A stretch of 64,000 bases of DNA from Zeugodacus cucurbitae (taxonomy: Eukaryota; Arthropoda; Insecta; Diptera; Tephritidae), in contig NC_071669.1 of assembly GCF_028554725.1 (NCBI RefSeq), positions 10,068,501-10,132,500 on the forward strand, read 5' to 3'. A program made the position numbers and the translations under genes. Shown one piece after another: positions 36,106 through 48,989 of this stretch (position 1 is the stretch's first letter; every line of letters starts with the position of its first letter). The notes below the pieces were generated by a model, which did no database searches, was not told where the DNA came from, and saw only the letters and a program-made list of their open reading frames with translations.

Positions 36106-36287
36106 ATCACAGAGAAGGAAAGAGATCGATCAAGTGAATAAAAGAAGAGAGAAACCAAAAATGTTCGATGATGAGAGAGACAGATATATATAATCAATCA
36201 CAGAAAAGGAAAGAGTTCGGTAAAGTGAATGAAAGACTAGAGAAACAAAAAACGTTCGATGATGAGAGAAACTGAGATATATAGGGA
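36106..36287 (+). repeat. 91-bp tandem duplication (GA-rich)
   Basis: ATCACAGARAAGGAAAGAG starts units at 36106 and 36197. Both continue through GTGAAT.AAAGA and TTCGATGATGAGAGA in the same order. This leads into a purine-rich region ending at about 36740. Confidence 0.75.
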
Positions 36288-36563
36288 AGCAGAGAGATAA
36301 AAAATTACGAAGGAATGAAATCGATGGGGATGCAGAAAGAAAGGAAGGGAAAAACAGAGAAAGTTCCATGGAGAAAGAGTGTGAGAAATATTGTGAGGTA
36401 AAGAGAAATATATTACGAAAGACGAGACATCGATGGTGAGAAGGAAGGAAAGAAAGATCGAGAGTTTCATATTGAGAGAGTGATAAGACGATCAATAAGT
36501 GTTGTTCTAAAAGCGAAAGAGAGGGATAGAAACGGAGAAACAAGGGAGTGAAAAAGTTGGTTG

Positions 36564-36596
36564 AAGAGAGAGAGAGAGTGAGAGAGAGAGAGAGAG

Positions 36597-36637
<41 letters not shown>

Positions 36638-36645
36638 GAGAGAGA
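36564..36645 (+). repeat. GA microsatellite
   Basis: An 80-bp run of GA dinucleotides interrupted by a few GTGA or GTGCGA variants. It accounts for the long Ser/Leu-rich open frame on the reverse strand (36130-36900). Confidence 0.95.
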
Positions 36646-36739
36646 AATATAATGCGAACAATTAGAGCCAGGGATAAAGATTTGGGGATACGCAGAAATG
36701 CAGGGAAAGACAAGGAAATCGAAAGGAAGAGATCGAAAA

Positions 36740-38718
36740 ATGTTTCTTTTTAGTTTTTTACTTTTCTCCGGACGACATTTGAACCCATAGTACTCCGATA
36801 AGTACTCACGCCTTCTTAACCACACACTTTGCAAATACTCTGCCGTCTCATTAGCTACACTATCCAAAATAGTTCTTAGTATCTCCATAAACTGGTACAT
36901 ACGAATATCACATGCAATTTGAGGTCAGCAACAATTATGTCTACCACTTTTTTCCCACACACCACACATATCATAATTCCTTCAACCAATTCATCAGTTG
37001 CAATTAAATTCGCTCGCCGTCCAGTTCCCAGCTATTGAGCTTGAGTAGCGTAATTTTGCAACATGCAACCAGCTTTCAAGTATCTGCTATTTGTCTACAA
37101 GATACACGCGCTTATGAAACTTTCATTTCACAAAAGCCACAATTACCGAGTACCTAGTACTAACCATTTGATGCCCATAACTATGGCAGAAGTTGAAACT
37201 TCTTTTTGCGGTATTTACACTGCTCTGTAACTTGCGTGTTATTGTTGTTGTCTGGCTCTTGTAGTTTTTCGAAAACGTACTCTATTCTACACTTTGCAGT
37301 AGCTAATTAAAAGTTTCGAGGCACTTTTAACAACACTGACACCCACTAAATGCCAATTCTTATAGTCTACATGCACGCATGGGTTTTTGGTTTGGTTTTT
37401 TTTGAAAATGACATAGGTCAAGTTTACGTTTTTTGATAACTGATAATTATCTTTGGATGAGCCTTTGGGGGAATTATTTGTATTTCTTGGGGCAAAAATA
37501 CCATAATTTGCTTGTATTAAAGAAATTTTTGAATAACTTATCAAAAATAATAAAAATTGCCTTCATCAGATAACATATTCAAAGCCAACTAAAGTCACTT
37601 AAGACCTTTCCCAAATAATATGATTTTCTTAAGTGTGTTAAGGGTATGTCTTGGTATATAATTTTGTATGGACTAACATTTTCAAGTAGTGGCAGAAGTA
37701 AGTAGTTAGAAAATTAGTTTCAAAAGGTATATTTGGAGAGTGAATTATAGTATTATGAAAGAGTATTCACAATCAACAAGTTTCTACTTCATAAATCGGA
37801 GACGCTTTATTACAAGGACGGGTCATATTTAGGATTGAGGATACACGTGAATTATTCATTGACGAGTTTCCAAAGGCAGTTACGTTACGTTCTCAGAGAA
37901 CAATTTGAAATTTCTCGGACAAATTTTCCCATTTCCTTCCAGGCTTGCCGTTATATATTTCAATAGCAGAGCTCTAGTTCATATTTGGTATATCTATGTA
38001 TACACAGGTAAGATAATGGATTTCGAATGAGAAAAAGTTTAGTGAAATTCTAAAAATTTGGCTGGGTTGATCTAATTGCAAATATATGCTTGAGTATTGA
38101 AAAACACTAAGATCGAATCTATAGAAGACAATGACCTACTTCGAGTATATTAAGATAAATTATTCGGCCCGTTAAAGATCCAGATTATACTTGGAACTGG
38201 TTTAGTGCCGAATTTACTTAGCTTCCTATCCAAATCGAATCGAAATTGATCCAGTGCAGCTTTTTTAAAGCAGGGTATGATTATAGAGTGTCTCAGCTTC
38301 GTATGGGTTAAACAAATATAGAGCTCGAACTAATTTGATGGCATCTAAATGAAATATACTCTCATTGTCTGGTTGTATAAAAACTGTACATATTTTTTGA
38401 CTTCAGCCGAATTTGAATCCACGTCGTATCGAGTGATAGTAAAGCACTAAAGTCATTTAGACAGATTACAATAATGAGAAATTTTATTTTATCTGCGGAT
38501 AGAAAATAAACCACCGATAGATTATGCTACCAAAGGGTGTTCTAAATATTCTTTGCCTAAAACATAGCATACCTTTTGGCGCCAATGTAACAAATTCTGT
38601 GTTTGACACCGAAAATCTGTGATTATTATATTTAAGCTGATACCTTAAGCATGAAATAGTTATTTAAGGAAGGTAATATATACACTCATCGGTACATATA
38701 AATATGTAGATAGTTATA
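36740..38718. other. Gene-free AT-rich DNA
   Basis: No coding, RNA or repeat signal could be supported over about 2 kb. Confidence 0.45.
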
Positions 38719-39171
38719 TGAGGTGTGTTCAAAAAATAACGGGAATTTTCGTTTTCAAAAAAATGTTATTCGTTCGTCTACAGTAAGGTCGTCGCCGTTA
38801 AAATAGCCCTCATTCGAGATAATGTACTTCCCATCGGCGAAAGGCTTCTGAAACTCGATTTTCTTGGGATAACCTTTAAGGATTGATGATTCTTTAAGGT
38901 TCTCGTTTTTGTGGAAATAGGAAAAAGTCACACTGGACATGTTGAGGCTGGAGCATCGTTACAGTATTGTTTCTGGCCAAGAATTCATGAACAAACAACG
39001 AAATGTGAGCTTTTAACAAACGAAAATCGCCAAGCTCATAACAACTAACGTCTAACCTTAGTTGCTGCTATAGACAAAGTAAATAATGGAAACAGCTGAA
39101 ATTCTTATGGACTCTCCAAACCCGTGAAATGTAAAATTATACAATTCCCGTTATTTTTTTAACACATCTCA
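38719..39171 (-). mobile_element. Internally deleted mariner-type element (about 450 bp)
   Basis: The left end TGAGGTGTGTTCAAAAAATA and the reverse complement of the right end TGAGATGTGTTAAAAAAATA, both followed by ACGGGAATT, form an inverted repeat of about 29 bp. Reverse-strand remnants of a mariner transposase lie between them. A clean TA duplication could not be fixed at the outer edge. The element is non-autonomous. Confidence 0.7.
38755..38992 (-). pseudogene. mariner transposase C-terminal remnant
   Basis: Reverse-strand reading gives FLARNNTVTMLQPQ, then QCDFFLFPQKREP and a stop. The DFFLF block is the third catalytic region of one mariner group (usual form PCDFFLFPKLKR). After a frame change the C-terminal signature KYIISNEGYFNGDDL follows, resembling K.I.SEGGYFEGD. 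The first two catalytic regions and the DNA-binding domain are missing. Confidence 0.65.
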
Positions 39172-40921
39172 TTTACATACATATAAATATACTCTTTTAT
39201 TCATGTCTAACGGGTTAAGTGCTCGCTACCGGCTAACATGCTACCCAATTGGGAGCAACATAAACGTAAAGCCATTAGCGAAATTCCAAATTCTTGAATG
39301 TTTAGCACTTCGCCAAAGGAATTTAAAATGTTGCCAATGGACGCCGCGACTTTCGTGTGTAATGTATGTATGGCGCTCTGAGCGTGAATTAGAAGCTATT
39401 AAATATAAATGTTACTCCTTGTGTATATGTATATGCGCTTGACTTGACTTTATATGAATATATAACTGTTATATATCTATGTAATATGGGAGTTTATCTG
39501 TTCTTTCTCATTTGGAGTTGGTCATGGTCTCTGGTTGAATGTGCCAAGCAAAATGGCATTTTCCGCACAAAGTTAATGTTGATTATGGCGCCTTGTCGCC
39601 ACCACACTGCCGGCTGCCCATTTGGGATTATTGAACTCGCGAGCACGTATTATGTGTGCGCTCTCTTCAGCTTAATCAACCAGCCAAGCAGGCAAACGCC
39701 AACTAGTCGAGCATAGCACAAGCGACCACAGACACTTACATACACACGTATCTACATATACTCATACATATGTACCGCAAACTTATGTGTAGTCATAGCT
39801 TTGTTTTTGTGTAATGTTGAAATTCATACTAATAAGTCCACTTAAAAGTTTAGTGAAAAGTCATGAATGACATTAAATACTTTGGTGCGTGCTTTTGTCG
39901 ATTTGCCATTTCTGTGGATTTGTGTGCTGGAGGACCTTCAGGCGCATAAGCGCTATCATATCTATCTACATATATCTGTGCGTAGTCTAATGCAAGTTTA
40001 TATGTTTGCATTTGCTTGAGCTTTCCACAAATATTCCGGAGTCACGTGCTCGACATCGTAAATGTTTGGTGAAATGCGTGCGTGCGTTAAGGTGCCAAGT
40101 CAGGTATTTTCTAACAGTTCTAAATGCCGCTGTAAATTGTAGATTATCACGTGGCGTTGTGTTACGCTATTTATATAAGTGTTCGCTTATGTGCACTTCT
40201 CTGGTATTGATTTCATTTTTTATCAAAAACAAAAAACAAATAAGGACTTAAGGGGGTTTGAAGAAGCTATATATTTCATATCTGAGTTTTGTTCAATAGA
40301 TTTGGTGACTTTTATTACTTTTAAGTTCAAAAAGCTACTCAAATAACAATTTTCTGACAGATCACCTCATTTTATTCAACCATCTTTTTATCGGAACACA
40401 AAGCCCTAAAATTTTAAAATATGACATATTCTGAGATATTCTGTATCAATATATTTGCTTTTCTTGTATCAAGATCTATTACCTATTTTGTGAAATCTAT
40501 GTTTCGTCCTTGATAATGAAAGTGCGAGAAATGCTGAGAACCTCATGTATAGTTTAGGTTCTTTCATACAACCTAACCTAACCTAACCTAACTCAATCTT
40601 TTTAAAGATTACCCTTTTGAAAAGCGTAAGACATCATAAACTCGGTTCCATAAACCAGACCTTATTTTGATTGTTGTTTGGACGCAAGGTGTCGCTATTA
40701 TGTGAGAGGTCGCTGATTGTTGTTCTCTTGCTTGTGGATACGGGTTAGTCTTTTTGATATAACCTTTAGCAGAAATGGGTGATTCTCCTTTTAGATTGAA
40801 GTCTTATGGTTTTGTTTGTATGGAATTGACGTAGGAACTGTTATTCAATTATAGCCGAATCAATAATAGCACGCTATTCTTCTTTTTTCTCACAATTCGG
40901 CATCAATTGGAAATCCCAAGT
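39172..40921. other. Spacer, no supported gene
   Basis: Open frames at 39203-39716 and 40006-40251 have no motif. A short CCTAA run (40572-40591) is listed separately. Confidence 0.45.
40572..40591 (-). repeat. (CCTAA)4, TTAGG-type short array
   Basis: Four perfect CCTAA units. The same unit forms the tail of the non-LTR elements at 19925 and 32191, so this is more likely a retrotransposon-tail remnant or chance than telomere-derived DNA. Confidence 0.7.
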
Positions 40922-41290
40922 TTCCAACTAGAGGTCTTCGTCTTTCACTGGCGGGTACATTCGGGCAAAATGAACTAGTCAGCGTACTTGTTGTCTTTTT
41001 ATTCGCTGAACTTTGTCAATGTCGTCGTATAACTCATACAGCTCATCGTTTCATCGTCTGTGGTAAGCGCCGTTTAGTCAATGTTCAAAGGTCCATAAAT
41101 CTTCCGCAAATCCTTTCTCTCGAAAACTAGTGCCGTCTCATCGGATGTCGACTTCGTTCCCGTTCTGCACCTTACATCAGGATGCGAATGATGAGGGACT
41201 TGTACAGTTTCGTTTTGGTTCATCGGCAGAGTCCTTCACTTTTTAAGTGCCTACTCAGTCCAAAGTAGCAATTATGATATCTAATGATGT
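40922..41290 (-). pseudogene. Non-LTR retrotransposon RT C-terminal relic, related to 13010-13345
   Basis: Reverse-strand reading in shifting frames gives KLYKSLIIRIL, then FERKDLRKIYGPLNI and KRQQVR.LVHFARM. These match the order in the usual form (LYKSLI.P.LLYG, FERK.LRKIYGP, KRQR.RWLGHV.RM). It extends further upstream in the polymerase than the first relic. Several stops and frameshifts are present. Confidence 0.6.
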
Positions 41291-43175
41291 TACTATAGCC
41301 TTTCCAACCTTTTCAAGATCTAATACATGTAGACATAATCTGAAGACTAGTTGATCGTTTTATGAATATGACAATGTGATAGACTAGAAAACATACCAGT
41401 GTTTTGTAACGGATTTTAAACGATTTTTTCAAACCATTGATCAGATATTCGAAGAGGTTGAGGGTTTCAGTATATGATTGAGTTAGTTCGATACAAATAT
41501 TGAGCTTTCTGAAGCTTATGGGTCATACTATCTTAGTGACTGTGTGTAGAGTCGCCTGTTCAAGATTTGTGTGAAATTTGTAGTTTTCATGATCTACAAA
41601 TAAGTGAGGTTAGGCTAGAGTAGTGGAAGATAAAGTTAGAGTTATATAATATCAAGTTTTCGCAGTTAAGTATATTATGGTCATAAGAAAAGAAGAGACG
41701 AGGAAGGTGAATAACATCAAAAATAATTGTGTTTTGGTTAGTTCAGAAAGATTTTGGAGTCGTTTTCGATCTTGGATTGACCATGTATATGGAATACGAA
41801 GCTGTCATGCCTCCGAAGGTTGGATACACCATGTGTTATCGCCTTTAAAATAGTCCAAATTTGATATAAAGCACTTATACCAGTGATTCTTCCAATCGTC
41901 GAAACACTTCTCTAACTCAATTTTCGGCTGGCACTTTAAGGTTCACTTTATTTTTGGAAATAGGAAAAAGCGCAAACAAAGGTTTCTTTAGGAATAAAGA
42001 AGATCATTTGAATACTAACTTACATTCAAAGTCACACTAACCGCGTTTAACCGCCTCTTCTTGACTAACTAAAATACGAAAAGCTTGTAGTCTTTAATGT
42101 CAGACTGTCATTTTGAGCAAGCCCGCCTTGTCTGCGGGACCAACATATTTCTGCAATAAAATAGTGAAGAAGAAACATCATGGCGAGCGATGCTTTCAAC
42201 ATTTTACAGTCGGAGTTAGCGAAAAAATGATGTGGGAAAAAGCGCATACAAACAGCGACGACGCGATGCGCCGGCTAAACAAACATAACAGACATACATC
42301 AAAGGAAGTTTTAATGTTTCCGCACTCGCTTGTTTTGTGCTCTACGCTTCCGGTGCACTTTTTACATGCGCTTCCAGCAATTGTAGTTGCATTTGTTTTA
42401 TAGCCAGCGCGTAGTGGTATTCTCTGTCTGGTTGAGAATAAATGCATTAAAAATCGCAAGCTTTTTTTCGTTATACGCCATCAAAAATCCGCTGCTTTTT
42501 ATATTTGTCTCCATGTTTAACTACCTGTGCGTTTTATGGTTTCTTCGTGCTTGTCTTTTCACCTTTTTTCTTCTTTTAGTGTTGCCATCCATCGTCCAAC
42601 ACGTTGCTGCAATTCACTGTCACTCGTGCGTGTAATTTATTCTTTATTGTCCATCCCATTGCACGCACTTCATTCATTCATTCTCGCTCGCCCACTGGTC
42701 CATCAGTTGACCTTTCTTTGCTTTCGCTTGCTTGTAATACATTTCGCCGTTGCTTGTTGGTCGCACAATTTACTGGGGATTTTAATTAAAAAGATTGCAG
42801 TTTACTTGAATCGCTTGATCGCCGCGTGCGTCGAGTGACCCAATTCGTATGCGGTAAGGTTTAATTTGTGGTTCATTTTTGTAAGTGTTCAATTTAATAT
42901 CCACATGTGGGTGAATTACAGCGAAATCGCGCTGAGATTGCGATTTTTTTCTTCGTTTTTTTTTTTTTTTTTATTGAATTACTGAATAAAATGAAGTCGT
43001 TATTTGAAGTTTTATATTTCTAATTAACTGTGAATACTAGCAACTTCGCACGAAAGTGGATATATTTTATAGTTCAAGCGAATATTACAGTCGGAGAATA
43101 TTTTATTCACGAGAATATTCATTCATATTCATATGATTTGTGTTCTCTGCATCACTGGATTTGTACTTCTTCATT
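41291..43175. other. Spacer, no supported gene
   Basis: 42110-42840 has overlapping open frames on both strands but no recognisable protein. A long poly-T lies at about 42947-42972. Confidence 0.45.
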
Positions 43176-44270
43176 GAAGCTTTCGAAAGCTTAAAGCTCT
43201 ATGATCAGGTTTTTCTTGAGAGTTTTTTAGAAAATATGTTTTCAACGACTTAAAGTCACAACATATTCGACCTTTTACTTCCTCATATCATTATTTTCAT
43301 ATTCGATTCGATATTTCGTCATTGAAGCTTTCGAAAGCTTAATGTTCAATGCTCAGGTTTGTATTGAGAGGTTCGTAAAATGCATGTTTTCGACGACTAA
43401 AGCCACAACATATCCGACCTTTTACTACCTCATTTCACCGATTCGATATTTTATCATTGAAGCTTTCGAATGCTTAAAGTTAAATAATCTGGTTGCTCTA
43501 TTTCTTCATTGAAGCTTTCGAAAGCTTAAAGCTCTATACTCAGGTTTGCATTGAGAGCTTTTTCGTTCGTAAAATTTATGTTTTCGACGACTAAATCCAC
43601 AACATATTCGGGCTTTTATTACCTCATTTCACCGATTCGATATTTCATCATTGAAGCTTTCGAAAGTTGAAAGCTCACAAAACTACACGCTGGCTAAAAA
43701 TATGATTTCGAGAACTAAAATCAACAATATATCTGTAATTTGGTCTCAACGATTTGAAATACGAAATTGAGACTTTCCAGTACTTAAAGCTCTATAATAT
43801 CGTTTTGGTTGGAACTTCACTTTGTTAGTGAAAAACTTCGTTTCGACGACTAAAGTCAGCAAAATATTCGATATATTGCTCTCTCAGCTTCACCGATTTC
43901 GATAAAGCTTTCGAAAGCTTAAAGCTCACGCTATTTGTTATTGTGGCTCTTATTGCACGTTAAAAATTTAGCTTCGACTTCTAAAGGCACGATATTTTGC
44001 TTTCTTGGCATCCTTTCTTTGGTATTTCTTGGAAGATTTCGAAAATTAAAAGCTTGACAAGTTGGTTTTTAGTTTGGACTTACCTAAGCTTTCTTGTTCG
44101 CGAAAAACTTGTTTTCGAAATTTCAAAAATATGTTCGACTTGCATTGGAGCTTTCGAAAGCTTAAAGCTCAAACCCATTGTTTTTTCATAGTTCACTCTT
44201 TCAATTTTGTCAGCTCATTTCAGTCAGCGATTTTTCCACCTCAACAACTGTTTTCGAAAGCTTGTTAGCG
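43176..44270 (+). repeat. Degenerate tandem repeat built on GAAGCTTTCGAAAGCTTAAA
   Basis: The palindromic motif occurs at 43176, 43324, 43459, 43511, 43653, 43914 and 44157, with related but worn copies between. The first units (135-148 bp steps) share the order motif, GCTCAGGTTT, TTTTCGACGACTAAAG, CACAACATAT, GATTCGATATTT. The array decays toward the right. Confidence 0.75.
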
Positions 44271-45559
44271 TTATTGCCGCCAGCTATTCCAATATGGCCG
44301 CCGCGCATTTGATTAGGCTTACTTGCTGGGCATAGAAACAAAGTTGCATATAAACAAGAAATTGTTGTTAGCCCCAAACTATTTCTACCCCCACCACTGG
44401 CGCTGACATAATGTAATTGAATATTCCGCTACTCTTCCTCTTTCTATTTCATTTTATATAAGATCTACATTCATTTTCATGTAACCATTTCAATTTCTTT
44501 CACTTGCTTATTATTATTTGCCAGCTTATCATTTGTTTTGAGCGCGCTCTTACTACGTGTTATTGTTGTTGTTGTAGTTTGTTTGTAATTCTCATGTAAC
44601 CGATGTTTTTCTTATTTGATGAGTTTTTTTGTTTATCTTTGCGCTTTAATGTTATTGCTACCTTTTCGTTGGCGCTCACAGCAAGAGTTGCAGGAGCACA
44701 TTATGAGTGGAAGGTATATATACATACATACAAACAGTTCTATATAAAAAGCAAGCTTGTTATTTCTTCAAACACCCAATGCTTGGCGCACTTCAATCAT
44801 GCTGGCTGTGAGAATATATCACAGCTTTTCAGTTTTCTCATTTAATTTTGCTACTTTCATCCCTTTTTTTTGTTTGCTTGCTTTTATTTTCCTTTTTGGC
44901 TTAATTCTCTCTTGCTTGCTGTTACCTGTCTTAGATTACACATCAAATGTCAACATAAGGCAGCTGTTTGCAACAACAAACACAAGCAAGTAGATATCAA
45001 AACCAACATCTTAAAGTATACTACAAGTACAACAACAACAACAAATACAAATACAAACATTATACACGCAGCACATTCAAGTGAATTGCAATTGACATTG
45101 GTTAGTTACTGACAACGAGCATTGAAATCTCTATGAGCAAATAAGCTGCGCTGCTGTTGTTGTATGTGTGTGTGTTTGTGTGCTAACAAATAACGTCAAG
45201 GAAATAAATGAAAGATGTTGGATAAGTATTGCTTGCCTTGGAGTTGTGTTATCGTAATGTTTCATAGTACTTGGTTTGCCTTGTACTACTCGAAATGAAT
45301 GAAATCAGTGAAATTAAATGTAATGAGTTGATGAAATGAAATGTTGCCAAAGCATGAAAATAATGTTATTTCTGTTAATTTTTATAATAAATCGCACATT
45401 TTTCCTGATTTTTGTTGCACTAAAGTTGATTACGTATACGCAGTGGTGCTCTTGCCAGAGGTAAATAATGTTTATGTAGAGAAATATGTGTGTTTAAAGT
45501 TATTGTAAGTATGAGTTGGAAAAATAGTATTTTTTGTTGTTGTTATGATTTAAACATTA
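44271..45559. other. Spacer, no supported gene
   Basis: GTT/CAA repeats at about 44562-44580 and 45033-45060. Short motif-less open frames only. Confidence 0.45.
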
Positions 45560-46450
45560 ATTAGTTAATTTAGTCAATTAGCTAATTTTGTCATTTAGCT
45601 AATTTAGTCAATTAACTTATTTAGTCAATTATCCTTTTTTACAAGTTTTTAGTTAAAGCTAATTTAATCAATTAGCATTTTTTAAAAGTTCTTAGTTAAA
45701 GCTAATTTAGTCAATTAGTAATTTGCCCAATTAGATAATTGACTACATTAAATAATTGTTTATGCTTCTCAATCAATTAAAGTATTTTCTATAATATACA
45801 TACAAAAATACCTTAATTTAGTCAATTAGCTTATTTTATCAATTATCTAATTTATTCAATTAGCAATTTTACATTATTTACAAGTTTTTAGTTAATGCTA
45901 TTTGGTCAATTAGCAATTTGAACAATGAGCTAAATGATTAATTTATGAATTTTTTATGCTTTTCATTCAATTAAAGTATTTTCTATATTATACATACATA
46001 GAACCCTTAATTTAGTCAATAAGCAATTTGGTCAATTAGCTAATTTAGTCAATTAGTTTAATTTAGTCAATAAGCCATTTGGTCAATGAGCTAATTTAGT
46101 CAATTAGCATTTTTAGAAGTTTTTAGTTTAAGCTTATTTAGAAATCAGTAATTTTAAGAATTAGCTAATTGACTCAATTAATGAATTTTTATGTTTTTCA
46201 TTCAATTAATGTATTGTCTGTAATCTTTCTATATAAATATAAATTTTAGTCAATTAGGAATTTTTCTCAATTAACAATTTAGTCAATTAGCAATTTTGAG
46301 AATTAGCTAATTTAGTAAATTAGCATTTTTTATAAGTTTGTAGTTAAAACGAATTTAGTGAATTAGTAATTGGAACAATTCACTCTCAATTGGCTAATTA
46401 GCTAAATTAAAAAAATATTTATGATTCTCATTCAATTTGAGTTTCCTATA
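45560..46450 (+). repeat. Satellite arm 1 (AATTTAGTCAATTAGC motif)
   Basis: AATTTAGTCAATTAG and one-base variants recur about a dozen times. They are arranged in higher-order units of roughly 190-235 bp marked by TTTATG, then TCTCAATCAATTAAAGTATT or TTTTCATTCAATTAAAGTATT, at about 45761, 45955, 46190 and 46420. There is no coding potential. Confidence 0.85.
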
Positions 46451-47632
46451 AAACTTGTTTTAGAACGCCTTTTTTTGTCGATAATTCAGCTTTCTTTATT
46501 TGTATATTATTGTGCATTTAATTAGCTAACTGACTCAATTTAGAATCTTTCTGAAAGTACTCGATTAGTTTAATACCTTTTTATTTATTATAAATAATAG
46601 TTTCACATCAAATAAAAGTTTAATATTAATTAATTTTCCATTGTTGAATAACATTAATATATAATTAATTATATAATTGGCGTTTGTTATTTTTTTATAA
46701 AATATAATTTCCTGAATAATTAAAAAAAATAGTAATTATTATTTTCACTAATTGCCACAAATTTGTAAAAAAAAAATATCCAACTCATCTTCGTAAGTGT
46801 CGACAAGTCAGCAATATTATGTAAAATCACAATTTGATCCCTCTTATGCAATGACTTAATCTCATTAAGAACCATTTCAAATTAATTTAAAAAGTCCACG
46901 ATGCAAAAAAATTTGGGTGGCTGACCCATTGGAAATTTCATAATTTAATCAGCTTAAATTCGTTTGCGCATTATCTGACAAAGATACGCATAAAATTAAA
47001 TAAATAAAATTAAATAAAAAGTTGACCAACGACACACACACAGCATAAAACGATGGCGGCAAGGACACGCGCGCGGAAACAATCAACTTCGGCCGCCACT
47101 CAAACGCACCCGCATAACGGCGTTTTCAATCGCACATATCTCGAATGTATATATTTGCACACGCGCAACTACCTGGTGCATGCATAACGCATTACCCGTT
47201 AATGTGCAGCGCTGCATGCTGTCTTAAATCTGTTGTTAATTTATTTTGCTGAACGTGGGAAAAATGCATTTAAATTACATTACGTATACGCCATGGATTA
47301 CATAAAGCGTTCTCCATTGTGTGCGTGCGTGTGCATGTTTATCGTTGGTAAATATAGAAGTGTGAGTGCGTGTGCTTAATAGCATTTCGTATGCGTGTGT
47401 GCGTTTGTAAGTGCGTGTAAATGTATAATTTTATTTGAGGCTTTATCTGTTCGCCATCCATCAACTGGACTGTGTTCATTTGTGAGCATATAAATTTGCG
47501 TAATGATCATTGTTGCCTTTTTTCCATTAAAATAAACTTAACTGGCGTGGGTATGTGTGGAAGCGGTTGTGGTGGGTGAGAGGAAAGTATGTATCTTAAA
47601 AGCGGCAGTCATTGTAGTATATCTTGGAGAAT
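46451..47632. other. Unique sequence between satellite arm and pentamer array
   Basis: No gene is seen. 47030-47450 is richer in GC, with CA and TGCG simple sequence. Confidence 0.45.
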
Positions 47633-48190
47633 TAAAATAATAAAATAAAATAAAATAAAATAAAATAAAATAAAATAAAATAAAATAAAATAAAATAAAA
47701 TAAAATAAAATAAAATAAAATAAAATAAAATAAAATAAAATAAAATAAAATAAAATAAAATAAAATAAAATAAAATAAAATAAAATAAAATAAAATAAAA
47801 TAAAATAAAATAAAATAAAATAAAATAAAATAAAATAAAATAAAATAAAATAAAATAAAATAAAATAAAATAAAATAAAATAAAATAAAATAAAATAAAA
47901 TAAAATAAAATAAAATAAAATAAAATAAAATAAAATAAAATAAAATAAAATAAAATAAAATAAAATAAAATAAAATAAAATAAAATAAAATAAAATAAAA
48001 TAAAATAAAATAAAATAAAATAAAATAAAATAAAATAAAATAAAATAAAATAAAATAAAATAAAATAAAATAAAATAAAATAAAATAAAATAAAATAAAA
48101 TAAAATAAAATAAAATAAAATAAAATAAAATAAAATAAAATAAAATAAAATAAAATAAAATAAAATAAAATAAAATAAAATAAAATAAAA
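47633..48190 (+). repeat. (TAAAA)n microsatellite, 110 uninterrupted units
   Basis: After two irregular units, positions 47641-48190 are 110 perfect copies of TAAAA with no substitutions. Such purity over 550 bp implies very recent expansion, or assembly inflation. Confidence 0.97.
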
Positions 48191-48384
48191 TAAATTAAAA
48201 TAAATTAAATTAAATTAAATTAAATTAAATTAAATTAAATTAAATTAAATTAAATTAAATTAAATTAAATTAAATTAAATTAAATTAAATTAAATTAAAT
48301 TAAATTAAATTAAATTAAATTAAATTAAATTAAATTAAATTACATTAAATTAAATTAAATTAAATTAAATTAAATTAAATTAAA
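48191..48384 (+). repeat. (TAAAT)n microsatellite, about 38 units
   Basis: This continues directly from the TAAAA array in the same 5-bp phase. Variants are one TAAAA unit (48196) and one TACAT unit (48341). The single-base change A to T in the last unit position spread through this block. Confidence 0.97.
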
Positions 48385-48989
48385 ATTAATAACATGAAAT
48401 AACGTAGCCTCTCATAACATCATAAAATCAGTTTCCTAGTAAAATGTTTAATATCTTCTTTTTTCGCATCAGTTTTCTTTCCAGTTAAATTATTATTATT
48501 TCCTCCCTTCAAATCAGTACGGTATTTTATTATTGTTACTTTTATTACAATTTCCGCAAATAAAATAATATGTTACGCGCTCTTCTTCCTACCACTCTTC
48601 TGTTTACTGCTTACTACACTTCACTGTTCAACATAATTCCGCTCTCTGTGGATTATCTTATTGCACTGGCAACTTCACGCCTCTGCTGTTGTTGTTGGTA
48701 GAAAATCTCATTAAATGCGTCATGGCAACCCACGTACATACGAGTATAAGATGACATAAAGTACAACTAAGATAACAAAATAAAAAGATTAATGCACATG
48801 CAGTACAAGCATAAATAAGGAAAACAAAAAAAAATGTGAATGCAACGAGGAAAAAGTTATTATGAAAATATATTGGTATTGCATTGGATGCAATTTGATT
48901 TGAGGAATTGTAGGTTGTAAATATAAATATATCATAAATCTTAATTGGATTTAAATGCTATAGGTATTCCATATAGTTCCCCTTAACTT
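48385..48989. other. Spacer, no gene seen
   Basis: AT-rich unique sequence between the pentamer array and the second satellite arm. Confidence 0.45.

Noticed and set aside
36130..36900. 256-codon reverse-strand open frame, Ser/Leu-rich
   Set aside because: It is the translation of a GA microsatellite and purine-rich flanks; no domain, and the same tract opens three overlapping frames.
40572..40591. Interstitial telomere (TTAGG)
   Set aside because: Only four units, and the same unit is the tail of the local non-LTR elements.
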